DNA from: Cellulomonas endophytica | GTDB taxonomy: Bacteria > Actinomycetota > Actinomycetes > Actinomycetales > Cellulomonadaceae | Direction of reading: 5' to 3' | NCBI RefSeq assembly: GCF_004123805.1 | Contig: NZ_RWJX01000002.1 | Span: 85,447-149,446 of the forward strand | Length of the DNA: 64,000 nt | Part shown: in pieces, positions 39,252 to 46,780 of the stretch | Layout of the letters: the number at the start of each line of letters is the position of its first letter | Numbering within the stretch: position 1 is the stretch's first letter | Program-made: the position numbers and the translations under genes | Notes under the pieces: model-generated | What the model saw: only the letters and a program-made list of their open reading frames with translations | What the model was told of the DNA's origin: nothing | Database searches by the model: none

Positions 39252-40355
39252 TCAGCGGGCGTGGAGCGGCTCCAGGTCCAGCCAGCGCGCCAGGTCCTCG
39301 ATCTCCTCCGTCACCGCGGCGGCGAGGGCGGCGTCGAAGGCCTCGTCCTCGTGCACGGCGTCGACGCGGAGCACCCCGGCGCGGCGGTCGGCCGTCGCGT
39401 CCACCTTCCCGACGAGCCGGTCCCCGTGCAGCACGGGCAGCGCCCAGAGGCCCCACCGCCGCCGCGCCGCCGGCTTGTACATCTCGAGCGCGTAGTCGAA
39501 GGCGAACAGCTCCGCCATCCGCCTGCGGTCGAGCACGAGCCGGTCGAGCGGCGAGAGCAGCGCCGTGCGCCCCCGGAACGGCCCCTCCAGCAGCTCGGGC
39601 TGCACCCGCCAGGTGCCCGGGAGGCCCTCGACCACGGCCGGCTCCCCCGCCTCGCCGACGTCGTCCGGCTCCAGCGGGGTCCGCGGCGCCCGGGACCGCG
39701 CGAGGCCGAGGGCGCGCAGCCGACGGGCGTCGCGCTCCCGGCGGGCCTCCGGCGCGGGCACGACCGGGTCGTCGGGGTAGACCCGTGCCGCGAGGTCCCA
39801 CAGCGGGTCCCGGCCGCGCCGGCCGGCCATCGCGACCTCGCCGGCGGCGACCATCGCGTCCAGCATGCGTCGCACGTTCCGGTCGTCGTTCCACCCCGAC
39901 GAGCGCCAGGGCCGCACGCACGTGTCGGGCAGCGCGCGCGCCGGCAGCGGGCCGTCGCGCTCGAGGCGCTCCAGCAGGTCCTGCCGGCACGCGTCGTTGT
40001 CCAGCAGCCACTGCCGGGTGGCGCGCTGGTACGGCAGGAGGTCCTGCCCCTGCGCCCACGCCTCCATGTCGGCGCGGTGGAGGGCGAGGTCCTCGGCGGG
40101 CCGGACCATGCCGTCGAGCTCCACGAGGACCCGGTCGGCCAGCAGCGCGGCGAGCTCCTCGGGCGCGTACGCCGACCCGAGGCGGCTCCACAGCACGAGG
40201 TCGGCGCTCGGGGCGACCGCCGCCGTGCGGTCGTCCTGGAGCAGCGTGAGCGTCTCGACGACGTCCAGCACGTCCGTGGGGCGCGGCAGGTCCAGCAGCT
40301 GCGCGCGCACCGCGACGCGTCGCGCCCTCTCGGCCGTCAACCGGTGGGGCTGCAC
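39252..40355 (-). CDS. Winged-helix DNA-binding protein (AlkZ-like)
   Basis: Protein of 367 residues with the HTH_42 winged-helix architecture of the AlkZ/YcaQ DNA glycosylases. N-terminal helix LTAERARRVAVRAQLLDLPRP, then LQDDRTAAVAPSADLVLWSRLG, and the C-terminal FAFDYALEMYKPAARRRWGLW with GDRLVGKVDATADR, the most conserved block of the group. The catalytic QxQ/QxD pattern of AlkZ is not evident at that place (GKVD instead), so glycosylase activity is uncertain. GTG start. Some relatives unhook DNA crosslinks. It is divergent from an F420-type gene. Confidence 0.82.
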   Translation of the reverse strand: MQPHRLTAERARRVAVRAQLLDLPRPTDVLDVVETLTLLQDDRTAAVAPSADLVLWSRLGSAYAPEELAALLADRVLVELDGMVRPAEDLALHRADMEAWAQGQDLLPYQRATRQWLLDNDACRQDLLERLERDGPLPARALPDTCVRPWRSSGWNDDRNVRRMLDAMVAAGEVAMAGRRGRDPLWDLAARVYPDDPVVPAPEARRERDARRLRALGLARSRAPRTPLEPDDVGEAGEPAVVEGLPGTWRVQPELLEGPFRGRTALLSPLDRLVLDRRRMAELFAFDYALEMYKPAARRRWGLWALPVLHGDRLVGKVDATADRRAGVLRVDAVHEDEAFDAALAAAVTEEIEDLARWLDLEPLHAR

Positions 40356-40517
40356 GCGCCGATGGTGGCAGAGCCCACCCCCACGCGTCCCGGGGCGTGC
40401 CTCCCGGGGGCGGTGGGCATACGGCGCACCGGGCTGCGGTTGGCGCTGAGACCGCACCGCCTCTCGTCGGCGGGTTCGTGGCGCACCCCCGAGCAGGACC
40501 CGACCCCGGAGGACACC

Positions 40518-40934
40518 GTGAGCGACTGGAACCAGCAGATCGTCGACGAGTTCCGCGCGAACGACGGGACGGTGACGACGATGGGCTTCGGCCGCCTCCT
40601 CGTGCTCGTCCACCACACCGGCGCCCGCACGGGCGAGGTGCGCGTCGCCCCGCTGCGCGGCATCCGGCTGGACGCGGACACGTGGCTCGTCGCGGCCTCC
40701 GCCGACGGCGCGCCCCGCAACCCCGCCTGGTTCCACAACCTCCAGGCGCACCCGGACACCGTCGTCGAGACGCCCGACGACGGCACCGTCCCCGTCCGCG
40801 CGCGGGTCCTCGCCGGGGAGGAGCGGAACGCCGCCTGGGCCCGGTTCACGGCGGCGAGCCGCGGGTTCGCCGACTACGAGGCGAGGACGACCCGGGTCAT
40901 CCCCGTGGTCGCGCTGCACCGCCGCGAGGGCTGA
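40518..40934 (+). CDS. Deazaflavin (F420)-dependent nitroreductase-family protein
   Basis: Small flavin-fold protein of 138 residues of the Ddn/DUF385 family, which uses F420H2 to reduce nitro or quinone compounds. Core motifs are LLVLVHHTGARTGEVRVAPL, WLVAASADGAPRNPAWFHNL and VPVRARVLAGEER, in the order normal for the family. A GGAGGACACC site precedes the GTG. The next gene encodes a PPOX-fold protein on the same strand. Its presence implies the organism makes F420. Confidence 0.9.
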   Translation: MSDWNQQIVDEFRANDGTVTTMGFGRLLVLVHHTGARTGEVRVAPLRGIRLDADTWLVAASADGAPRNPAWFHNLQAHPDTVVETPDDGTVPVRARVLAGEERNAAWARFTAASRGFADYEARTTRVIPVVALHRREG

Positions 40935-40990
40935 GGCCCCGCTCCGGGCGGGGCGGCCGGCACCCGGTCCGCGTGGCAGGCTCCGCCCCC

Positions 40991-41395
40991 ATGAGGTTCG
41001 ACCCCGCCGCCATGCCGCCGCACGTCCTGGAGTTCCTCGCCGACCGGCACCTGGCGACGCTGACGACGGTCCGCGCCGACGGCACCGCGCACGTCGTGCC
41101 CGTGGGCTTCACCTGGGACCCCGACGCCGGGCTCGCGCGCGTCATCACCTCCGGCGACTCCGTCAAGGTCCGCCTCGCGGAGGCGTCGGGCCGCGCCGCG
41201 CTGTGCCAGGTCGAGGGCGGCCGCTGGCTCACGCTCGAGGGTCCCGTGCAGGTGCTGCGCGCCCCCGACGAGGTGCGCGAGGGCGAGCGCCGCTACGCCG
41301 GGCGCTACCGGGTGCCGCGGGAGAACCCCCGCCGGGTCGTGCTCGCCGTGCGCCCGGAGCGGGTCATGGGCCGCGTGCCGGAGCCCGAGGTCTGA
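40991..41395 (+). CDS. PPOX-class F420-binding protein
   Basis: Pyridoxamine-phosphate-oxidase fold protein of 134 residues. VLEFLADRHLATLTTVRADG is the conserved start, HVVPVGFTWD and VRLAEASGRAALCQVEGGRWLTLEG follow, and the C-terminus RYRVPRENPRRVVLAVRPERV fits PPOX F420 reductase members. It may reduce small ketone or ester substrates with F420H2. The ATG has no clear ribosome site. A CAGGCT eight bases upstream could be a weak -10. Confidence 0.88.
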   Translation: MRFDPAAMPPHVLEFLADRHLATLTTVRADGTAHVVPVGFTWDPDAGLARVITSGDSVKVRLAEASGRAALCQVEGGRWLTLEGPVQVLRAPDEVREGERRYAGRYRVPRENPRRVVLAVRPERVMGRVPEPEV

Positions 41396-41412
41396 CGGAC
41401 CCGACGTCCGTC

Positions 41413-41445
41413 GGAGGGCCGTCGACGGACCGGCGACGGTCCTCC
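41413..41445. terminator. Hairpin after the PPOX gene
   Basis: GGAGGGCCGTCG (41413-41424) pairs with CGACGGTCCTCC (41434-41445), 12 pairs including one G:U, with a nine-base loop, 18 bases after the stop. A -10-like TACCGT at 41550-41555 may start the next gene. Confidence 0.55.
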
Positions 41446-41638
41446 GGACGACCCTCGGACCGCGCGGCCCCGGCCTCTCGGGCCCCCGGCCGGGCCACCC
41501 CGGGTCCACCGGCCGTCCACCCCGGCTCCACCCGGGGCGCCGATCCGCGTACCGTGGGGTCCGACGGATGCGGCGCACCTGCGCCCGTCCCTACCCCGCT
41601 GGGGCCCCGCCGCGCGAGGGCCCGCGACAGGAGCCATC

Positions 41639-42142
41639 GTGACCGCAGTCCTCGTCCATCCGTCCCAGGGCAAGGGTGACGGTGAGATCAACGCCGAGCT
41701 GTCCCTGCGCAACCCCGTGCGCTGGGCGGACCGCCCCGACCTGCTCGCCGCGCTCGTGGCGGACCAGCGGATGTACATCCTCCGCCGGCACGGTGAGGAG
41801 GAGGCCCGCTTCTGGGGCACGTACGACACGAACATCACGAAGCTCAAGCGCGTCAGCGCGGGCGACACCGTCGTCTTCACCGGCGGCGGGGGCATCTGGG
41901 CGCTCGGGAAGATCGGCTACCAGTTCAAGAACCCGAAGTTCGCCGAGGCGCTGTGGAAGCCGGAGCCGGACAAGGGCGTCTACACGCAGCTGTACTCCGT
42001 CGCCGAGTTCCGCACGGTCGACCTGCCGTACTCCCTCCTGACGGAGGCCCTCGGGCACCGGGCGCGCAACACGTTCCAGACGCTCGTCAGCTACGAGGGC
42101 GAGCGCGCGGACGCGGTCGTCGCGGCCCTGGCTGCCGCCTGA
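41639..42142 (+). CDS. Unrecognised small protein with EVE/PUA-like features
   Basis: Not firmly recognised. 167 residues, no signal peptide. The middle segment VSAGDTVVFTGGGGIWALGKIGYQFKN and the aromatic pairs (FWGTYDTN, LWKPE, YTQLYSV) recall the small beta-barrels (EVE/PUA-like) that read modified bases in McrB-type restriction systems, but no nuclease or NTPase is attached or nearby. GTG start. Ends 48 bases before a strong palindromic terminator. Could be a stand-alone modified-nucleic-acid reader; low certainty. Confidence 0.65.
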   Translation: MTAVLVHPSQGKGDGEINAELSLRNPVRWADRPDLLAALVADQRMYILRRHGEEEARFWGTYDTNITKLKRVSAGDTVVFTGGGGIWALGKIGYQFKNPKFAEALWKPEPDKGVYTQLYSVAEFRTVDLPYSLLTEALGHRARNTFQTLVSYEGERADAVVAALAAA

Positions 42143-42190
42143 GCTCTGCCGGCCGCCCGGGCCGGGGCGCCCGCGCGGGCGCCGGCACGT

Positions 42191-42230
42191 GACGAGGGCG
42201 CCCTCCCCGGCCGGGGAGGGCGCCCTCGTC
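42191..42230. terminator. 40-base perfect palindrome between convergent genes
   Basis: GACGAGGGCGCCCTCCCCGG (42191-42210) is followed immediately by its exact reverse complement (42211-42230). A bidirectional terminator is likely. The bases after it read GCGTCCGG, as after the palindrome at 63773-63812. Confidence 0.8.
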
Positions 42231-42271
42231 GCGTCCGGCCGGTGCGGTCAGCGGCACGGTCGGCGGCGCGG

Positions 42272-42979
42272 TCAGCGGCGCAGGGTCTCCCAGGCGCCGA
42301 GGACGGTCCTCCCGACGCGGGCGCGCTCGCGCGGCCAGGTCTCGAAGGCCGCGAGCCGGTCGGCGACCTCGGCGATGAGCGCGACGTCGTTGATGAGGAT
42401 CCCCTCGAGGACCTCGGCGGGCTCCGTGCCGGTCACGGTCGCCCAGCGGGCCGGGTCGGCGTTCCACGGGCGGGGCAGCGGGAGGCCGGGGCGGCCGCCG
42501 TCGAGGGCCACGCGGGCGCGCTCGATCTCGACGAGCAGCGACCGGCGGGCCGCGCGCACGGAGCGGGGGGCCCGCGCCTCGAGGATCCGGTCGGCCTCGC
42601 GCCAGCCCCGCTCGGCGAGCCAGGCGGCACGGGTGGACCGGCGGGCGAGCCGCAGCCCGGCCGTCAGGCGCCACGCCAGCTCGACGCCGACGAGCACCAC
42701 CGCACCGGTGAGCAGGCCGCCCACCGTCGCGAGCAGCAGCGCCGCGCCGCCGACGGCCACGCCCGGCACGAGCACCGCGAGCAGCGCGGCGAGGGCCGAG
42801 CCGGCCGCCGCGACGTGGACGGTGCGCGAGGGCGGGCAGGCGCGCGCGACGAGCAGCGCGCGCTCGACGTGGCGCGACGTCGGCACCGGGCCGGGCCGGG
42901 CGATGCGGTGGATCTGGCGGTCCAGGTGGTACCGCATCTGCCGCGACCGCACCTCGACCGTGCGGACCTCCATGCTCAT
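42272..42979 (-). CDS. Two-helix membrane protein, function unknown
   Basis: Not recognised. 235 residues with two adjacent membrane helices at about 55-105 (VAAAGSALAALLAVLVPGVAV and LATVGGLLTGAVVLVGVEL). The C-terminal 120 residues are soluble and charged, with an Arg-rich segment and ILINDVALIAEVADRLAAFE. The N-terminal 45 residues are basic (RSRQMRYHLDRQIHRIARP). Two in-frame ATGs at 42979 and 42973; GAGGAG precedes the first. The promoter is likely TTGACG-17-CACACT upstream. Confidence 0.72.
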   Translation of the reverse strand: MSMEVRTVEVRSRQMRYHLDRQIHRIARPGPVPTSRHVERALLVARACPPSRTVHVAAAGSALAALLAVLVPGVAVGGAALLLATVGGLLTGAVVLVGVELAWRLTAGLRLARRSTRAAWLAERGWREADRILEARAPRSVRAARRSLLVEIERARVALDGGRPGLPLPRPWNADPARWATVTGTEPAEVLEGILINDVALIAEVADRLAAFETWPRERARVGRTVLGAWETLRR

Positions 42980-43315
42980 GCCACTCCTCGGACGTCTCCG
43001 GTCGCCACGCGGCGACGGACCACCCCGGCCGGACGGGCTGCGGCCAGGGGTCGACGTCGGGTTCTGCGCGCGCGGTCGCGAGCAGGCGACGGCGCACGAC
43101 CAGTGTGCGAAGGCCCCGGCGGACCGTCAACGCGAACGGCGGCCCCCGGGACGGCCCGTCGCCCGCTGCGCGACGCGGACCAGCGCAGACGTGTCGAATC
43201 GATCCGATGGCGTCGCGCGCGCCACACCCCGCGTGTCCACGTGCTGGACGTCGCGGTCCCCGGGAGGCGACCCCGGCGGCGCCGCCGGGCGCCGGACGGG
43301 AGCGGTCCCGGCCGG
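42980..43315 (-). promoter_or_regulatory. Gene-free stretch with minus-strand promoter
   Basis: The 336 bases upstream of the two-helix membrane protein hold no gene I can support. On the minus strand TTGACG (43125-43130) and CACACT (43102-43107) are 17 apart and could start its transcript with a leader of about 120 bases. A short dyad GTCCA-CGTGC-TGGAC is near 43240. Confidence 0.45.
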
Positions 43316-43750
43316 TCAGGGGGTGCGCCGCAGCACCCGCTCCTTCGCCGCCCGGTACTCCTCGTCGTCGATGTCCCCCGCGGAGTGCAGGGCGGCCAGG
43401 CGCTCGAGCTGGTCGACGAGCCCCCCGCCGGCCGGGACGGGGGCCGGCGGGGGGACGACGACGTCGGGCTCCGGGGACGACGGCGCCCGCAGCGTCGCCG
43501 CCCGCGCCGCCGCGGCGGCCCGGGCCGCCATGGCGCCGTTGACGAGCGTGACCCCCGTGTCGGCGAGCGTGGTGACGATGGTGCCGCTGCGCGCGCGGAT
43601 GGCGGCCCGCGTGGCCTCGTCGAGGGGCAGGCGCGCCAGGCCCGTGGCCAGCCCGCGCTCGATCCCCTTGGTCAGCCCGTAGTGCAGCACCCGGTCGTTC
43701 AGGGACCGCTGCGTCCGCTCGTCGGGACGCCCGCCGCTCGGCTGCGCCAT
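43316..43750 (-). CDS. SHOCT-domain protein
   Basis: Small protein of 144 residues. The C-terminal 32 residues are a SHOCT oligomerisation motif (VDQLERLAALHSAGDIDDEEY), preceded by a Pro-rich hinge. The first 85 residues have helices and Ala-rich segments but no membrane helix. GTIVTTLADTGVTLVNGAM near 55 is unassigned. ATG follows a GGAG site. SHOCT motifs tether many unrelated actinobacterial proteins, so no function can be given. Confidence 0.8.
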   Translation of the reverse strand: MAQPSGGRPDERTQRSLNDRVLHYGLTKGIERGLATGLARLPLDEATRAAIRARSGTIVTTLADTGVTLVNGAMAARAAAAARAATLRAPSSPEPDVVVPPPAPVPAGGGLVDQLERLAALHSAGDIDDEEYRAAKERVLRRTP

Positions 43751-43884
43751 CACCACCACCCTCTCCGGTGCCGCTCGTCGTGCGCGCCCAGGACGGGCGC
43801 CGACCGCCCCAGCATGGTCGGCCCGCGCCCGGGGCGCACCCGCCCGGCGGGCCCGGAGGGCGGGACGGGTCGCGACGCCCGGCC

Positions 43885-44478
43885 TCAGACGCCCGGCTCG
43901 CCGAGGGACAGCATGAGGCGGTTCGCCCAGTGGAAGAACGACCCGGCCATGATCGCGTCGAGCACCTCGAGCTCGTCCAGGCCGGCGGCGACGAGGGCGT
44001 CGACCTCGTCCGTGCCGAACCGGGGCGGGGTCGCGCTCAGGGCCACGACGGCCCCGACGAGCGCGTCCCAGCGCGGGTCGAGCGGCGCGCCGACGCCCTC
44101 GTCGAGCAGCCGCTGCACGTCCTCGCGGCGCTTGCTGTGGTGCGACGCGAAGGCGCTGTGGACGGAGGCGCAGTAGACGCAGCCGTTGAGCCGGGAGGCC
44201 GCCGTGGCGGCGAGCTCGCGGTCGGCCCGGGGCAGGCCCCGCCGCGTGTTGTAGAAGATGTCGTTGTCCGTCCTCGTGCGCTCGCGCAGGACCGCGGGGT
44301 CGCGCGCCAGCAGACGGAAGTACGGGTTCTTCGACCGGCTGCGCTGCACGAGGGCGTCGAGGTGCTCCTCCGTGAGCCTGTCCTCCGCGAGGGGCTCGAG
44401 CCACGGCTGCCAGTCGAGGGTGTCCTGCGTGAAGCGCTCCGGCGGCACGAGGCCGGCGCTGCCGGGGTCGAGCGTCAT
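43885..44478 (-). CDS. AhpD-like alkylhydroperoxidase-domain protein, Avi_7169 family
   Basis: Protein of 197 residues with the AhpD/CMD fold. Its active-site NGCVYCASVHSAFA carries the CxxC-xxx-H of peroxidase-type members. The N-terminal block RFTQDTLDWQPWLEPLAEDRL with SKNPYFRLLARDPAVLRERT and DIFYNTRRGLPRADRELAAT matches the Avi_7169 type. It starts inside the stop of the companion CMD gene (ATGA). Together with the fused Liv-type importer it forms a five-gene operon. Peroxide or organic hydroperoxide removal, or decarboxylation of an imported compound, are both possible. Confidence 0.87.
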   Translation of the reverse strand: MTLDPGSAGLVPPERFTQDTLDWQPWLEPLAEDRLTEEHLDALVQRSRSKNPYFRLLARDPAVLRERTRTDNDIFYNTRRGLPRADRELAATAASRLNGCVYCASVHSAFASHHSKRREDVQRLLDEGVGAPLDPRWDALVGAVVALSATPPRFGTDEVDALVAAGLDELEVLDAIMAGSFFHWANRLMLSLGEPGV

Positions 44479-45146
44479 GCGGCACCTCCGGTGCGGCGGT
44501 CGACGTGCTCCGCGAGCGCGGCCAGGCCGTGGACCACGCGGAGCTGGAAGGTCAGGAACGACACGAGCTGGGACAGCGTCACCACGCCCGTCGCGTCCCA
44601 GCCGGCGGACAGGAGCGCGTCGAGGTGCTCCCGGCGCGCGTCGCGCGGGTGCAGGACGAGCAGGTGCGCGTGCTCCAGCGCCGCGGCCAGCCGAGCGCCG
44701 AGCACCGCGCGCGCCTCGGGGGCGAGGGCGAGCACGGGCCCGGGCACGGACTCCGCCGCGAGCGCCGGCTCGCGGTAGCGGCCGTAGGGCCCCGGGGCGG
44801 CACCGTCGGCCGCGGCACCCCGGACCGCGGCGACGAGCCCCTCGTCGGACCCCTCGCCCGTCACGGTCTCCAGCCCCCGGCGGTACAGGTCCGTCGCGGG
44901 GCCCGGGCCGTGCAGCGCCGCGACGAACGCCGCCACCGCCCAGCGCTCGGGCAGCGGCATCGCCGCGGCGTCCGCCGGCGCGAACAGCGCCGTGAACGTC
45001 CCCTGCGCGTGCGCGCGCGCCTCGGGGCGGTTGGCCCGGACCGCGTCGAGCGCGCTGCCCGGCGTGATGCCGAGCAGGGTGTCGACCACGTCCTCGCCGA
45101 CGAGGGCGAGGGGGTCCGGACGGGTGGTCCCCTGCTGCGTGCTCAT
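44475..45146 (-). CDS. CMD-domain protein, Avi_7170 family
   Basis: Protein of 223 residues. The opening DVVDTLLGITPGSALDAVRAN and RAHAQGTFTALFAP match the Avi_7170 type, a carboxymuconolactone-decarboxylase-like family that has lost the CxxC pair. Two helical repeats follow with LALAPEARAVLGARLAAALEHAH. As far as I recall, this family is nearly always paired with the Avi_7169 protein, as here. ATG overlaps the upstream ATPase stop. Probably forms a heteromer with its partner. Confidence 0.87.
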   Translation of the reverse strand: MSTQQGTTRPDPLALVGEDVVDTLLGITPGSALDAVRANRPEARAHAQGTFTALFAPADAAAMPLPERWAVAAFVAALHGPGPATDLYRRGLETVTGEGSDEGLVAAVRGAAADGAAPGPYGRYREPALAAESVPGPVLALAPEARAVLGARLAAALEHAHLLVLHPRDARREHLDALLSAGWDATGVVTLSQLVSFLTFQLRVVHGLAALAEHVDRRTGGAA

Positions 45147-46780
45147 GCCGCCTCCGCGCTCTGCCCCAGGTACGCCTCCCGGATCTCGGGGTTCGCCAGG
45201 AGCTCCCCCGCCGTCCCGGTCAGGCGCACGCCGCCGTTGACGAGCACGTAGCCGCGGTGGGCGATGGACAGCGCCAGCTCCGCGTTCTGCTCGACCATGA
45301 ACACCGCGACGCCCCGCTCGCGGTTGATGCGCTCGATCGTGCCGAGCACCTGCTCGACGACCACCGGGGCCAGACCCATGGTCGGCTCGTCCATGCAGAT
45401 GAGGCGCGGGCGGGACATGAGCGCCCGGGCGAACGCGAGCATCTGCTGCTCGCCGCCCGAGAGCGTCCCGGCCTGCTGGGTGCGTCGCTCCGCCAGCCGC
45501 GGGAACAGCTCGTACTGCGCGGCGAGGTCCGCCCGCAGCGCCGAGGCCCCCGCCCGCCGTGTGTACGCCCCGACGAGGAGGTTCTCCTCGATCGTCATCT
45601 CGGGGAACACCCGGCGCGCCTCCGGCACCGAGGCGATGCCCTGCCGCACCACGTCCGCCGTGGAGTCCCGCAGGGTGCTGCGCCCGTCGAGGAGGACGTC
45701 CCCGCCGCTGGGCTGGACGAGCCGCAGGACCGTCTTCATGGACGTGGACTTGCCCGAGGCGTTGCCGCCGAGCAGGGACACGATCTCCCCCGCGCCCACC
45801 GTGTAGGACACGTCCTGGAGCGCGTGGAAGGAGCCGTAGTGGACGTCCACGTGCCGCACCTCGAGCAGGGGCACCGGGGCGGTCGCCGGGGCCGCGGGTC
45901 CGGCCGCCCCCGTCGCGGCCCCGGCCGCCACCTCGGCGACGTGCACGCGCTGCCGCCTCGTGCCGAGGTAGGCCTCGACCACCCGCGGGTCGCGCTGGAC
46001 CTCGGCCGGCGTCCCCTCGGCGATGATCACGCCGTGGTCCATGACCACCACGCGGTCCGACACCGTCATGACGAGGTCGAGCTTGTGCTCCACGAGGAGC
46101 ATCGTCTGCCCCTGCGCCTTGAGCTCGAGCAGCTGGTGCATGACCTCGTTCGTCTCCGAGGTGTTCATGCCGGCCGTGGGCTCGTCGAGCAGCAGGACGC
46201 GCGGCGCGGACGCCAGCGCCCGCGCGATCTCCGTCCGGCGCCGGTTGGCGTAGGACAGGGTCGCCGCCACGTGGTCGCGCCGGGGCGTGAGCCGGCTGCC
46301 GAACCGGGCCAGCTGGGTGCCGACCCGCTCGTCCAGCGCCCGCTCCTCCGCCCGCATGCCCGGCGTGCGCACCAGCGCCTTGCCGAGCTCGGCGACGAGG
46401 GCCACCCAGCGCAGCACCGGCACCCCGCGCAGCCGGCGCAGCGGCACCGCGGCGCGCAGCAGCGGCGTCTGCCCGACGAGCAGGTTGGCCTCGACGGTGC
46501 TGTTGCCGAACACGCGCCCGTTCTGGAACGTGCGCTTCATCCCGGCGGCGGCCACCGCGTCGGGGGTGGCGCCGGTGAGGTCGCGGCCGTCGAGCAGGAC
46601 CCGCCCGGCGTCGGGCGCGAGCTCGCCGGCGACGAGGTTGATCGTCGTCGTCTTGCCCGAGCCGTTCGGGCCGATGATCGAGACGACCTCGCCCTCGGCC
46701 ACGGTGAACGACGAGCCGTCGACGGCGGTGAGCGCGCCGAAGCGGCGGGTGAGGCCCTGGACCTCCAGCAGCGCGGTCAT
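45143..46780 (-). CDS. Fused LivG-LivF-type ABC transporter ATPase
   Basis: One 545-residue polypeptide carrying both ATPases of a branched-chain-amino-acid-type (HAAT) importer. Cassette 1 (LivG-like): Walker A GPNGSGKTT near 40, signature region SYANRRRTEIARAL, Walker B VLLLDEPTAGMN. Cassette 2 (LivF-like): Walker A GGNASGKST near 340, signature LSGGEQQML, Walker B LICMDEPTMGL. The linker of about 35 residues is Ala/Pro-rich. In most bacteria these are two genes. ATG overlaps the permease stop; stop overlaps the CMD gene. Confidence 0.93.
   Translation of the reverse strand: MTALLEVQGLTRRFGALTAVDGSSFTVAEGEVVSIIGPNGSGKTTTINLVAGELAPDAGRVLLDGRDLTGATPDAVAAAGMKRTFQNGRVFGNSTVEANLLVGQTPLLRAAVPLRRLRGVPVLRWVALVAELGKALVRTPGMRAEERALDERVGTQLARFGSRLTPRRDHVAATLSYANRRRTEIARALASAPRVLLLDEPTAGMNTSETNEVMHQLLELKAQGQTMLLVEHKLDLVMTVSDRVVVMDHGVIIAEGTPAEVQRDPRVVEAYLGTRRQRVHVAEVAAGAATGAAGPAAPATAPVPLLEVRHVDVHYGSFHALQDVSYTVGAGEIVSLLGGNASGKSTSMKTVLRLVQPSGGDVLLDGRSTLRDSTADVVRQGIASVPEARRVFPEMTIEENLLVGAYTRRAGASALRADLAAQYELFPRLAERRTQQAGTLSGGEQQMLAFARALMSRPRLICMDEPTMGLAPVVVEQVLGTIERINRERGVAVFMVEQNAELALSIAHRGYVLVNGGVRLTGTAGELLANPEIREAYLGQSAEAA

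Noticed and set aside
41639..42142. Part of a restriction system
   Set aside because: No methylase, helicase or nuclease gene is adjacent; the flanking genes are a PPOX protein and a membrane protein.
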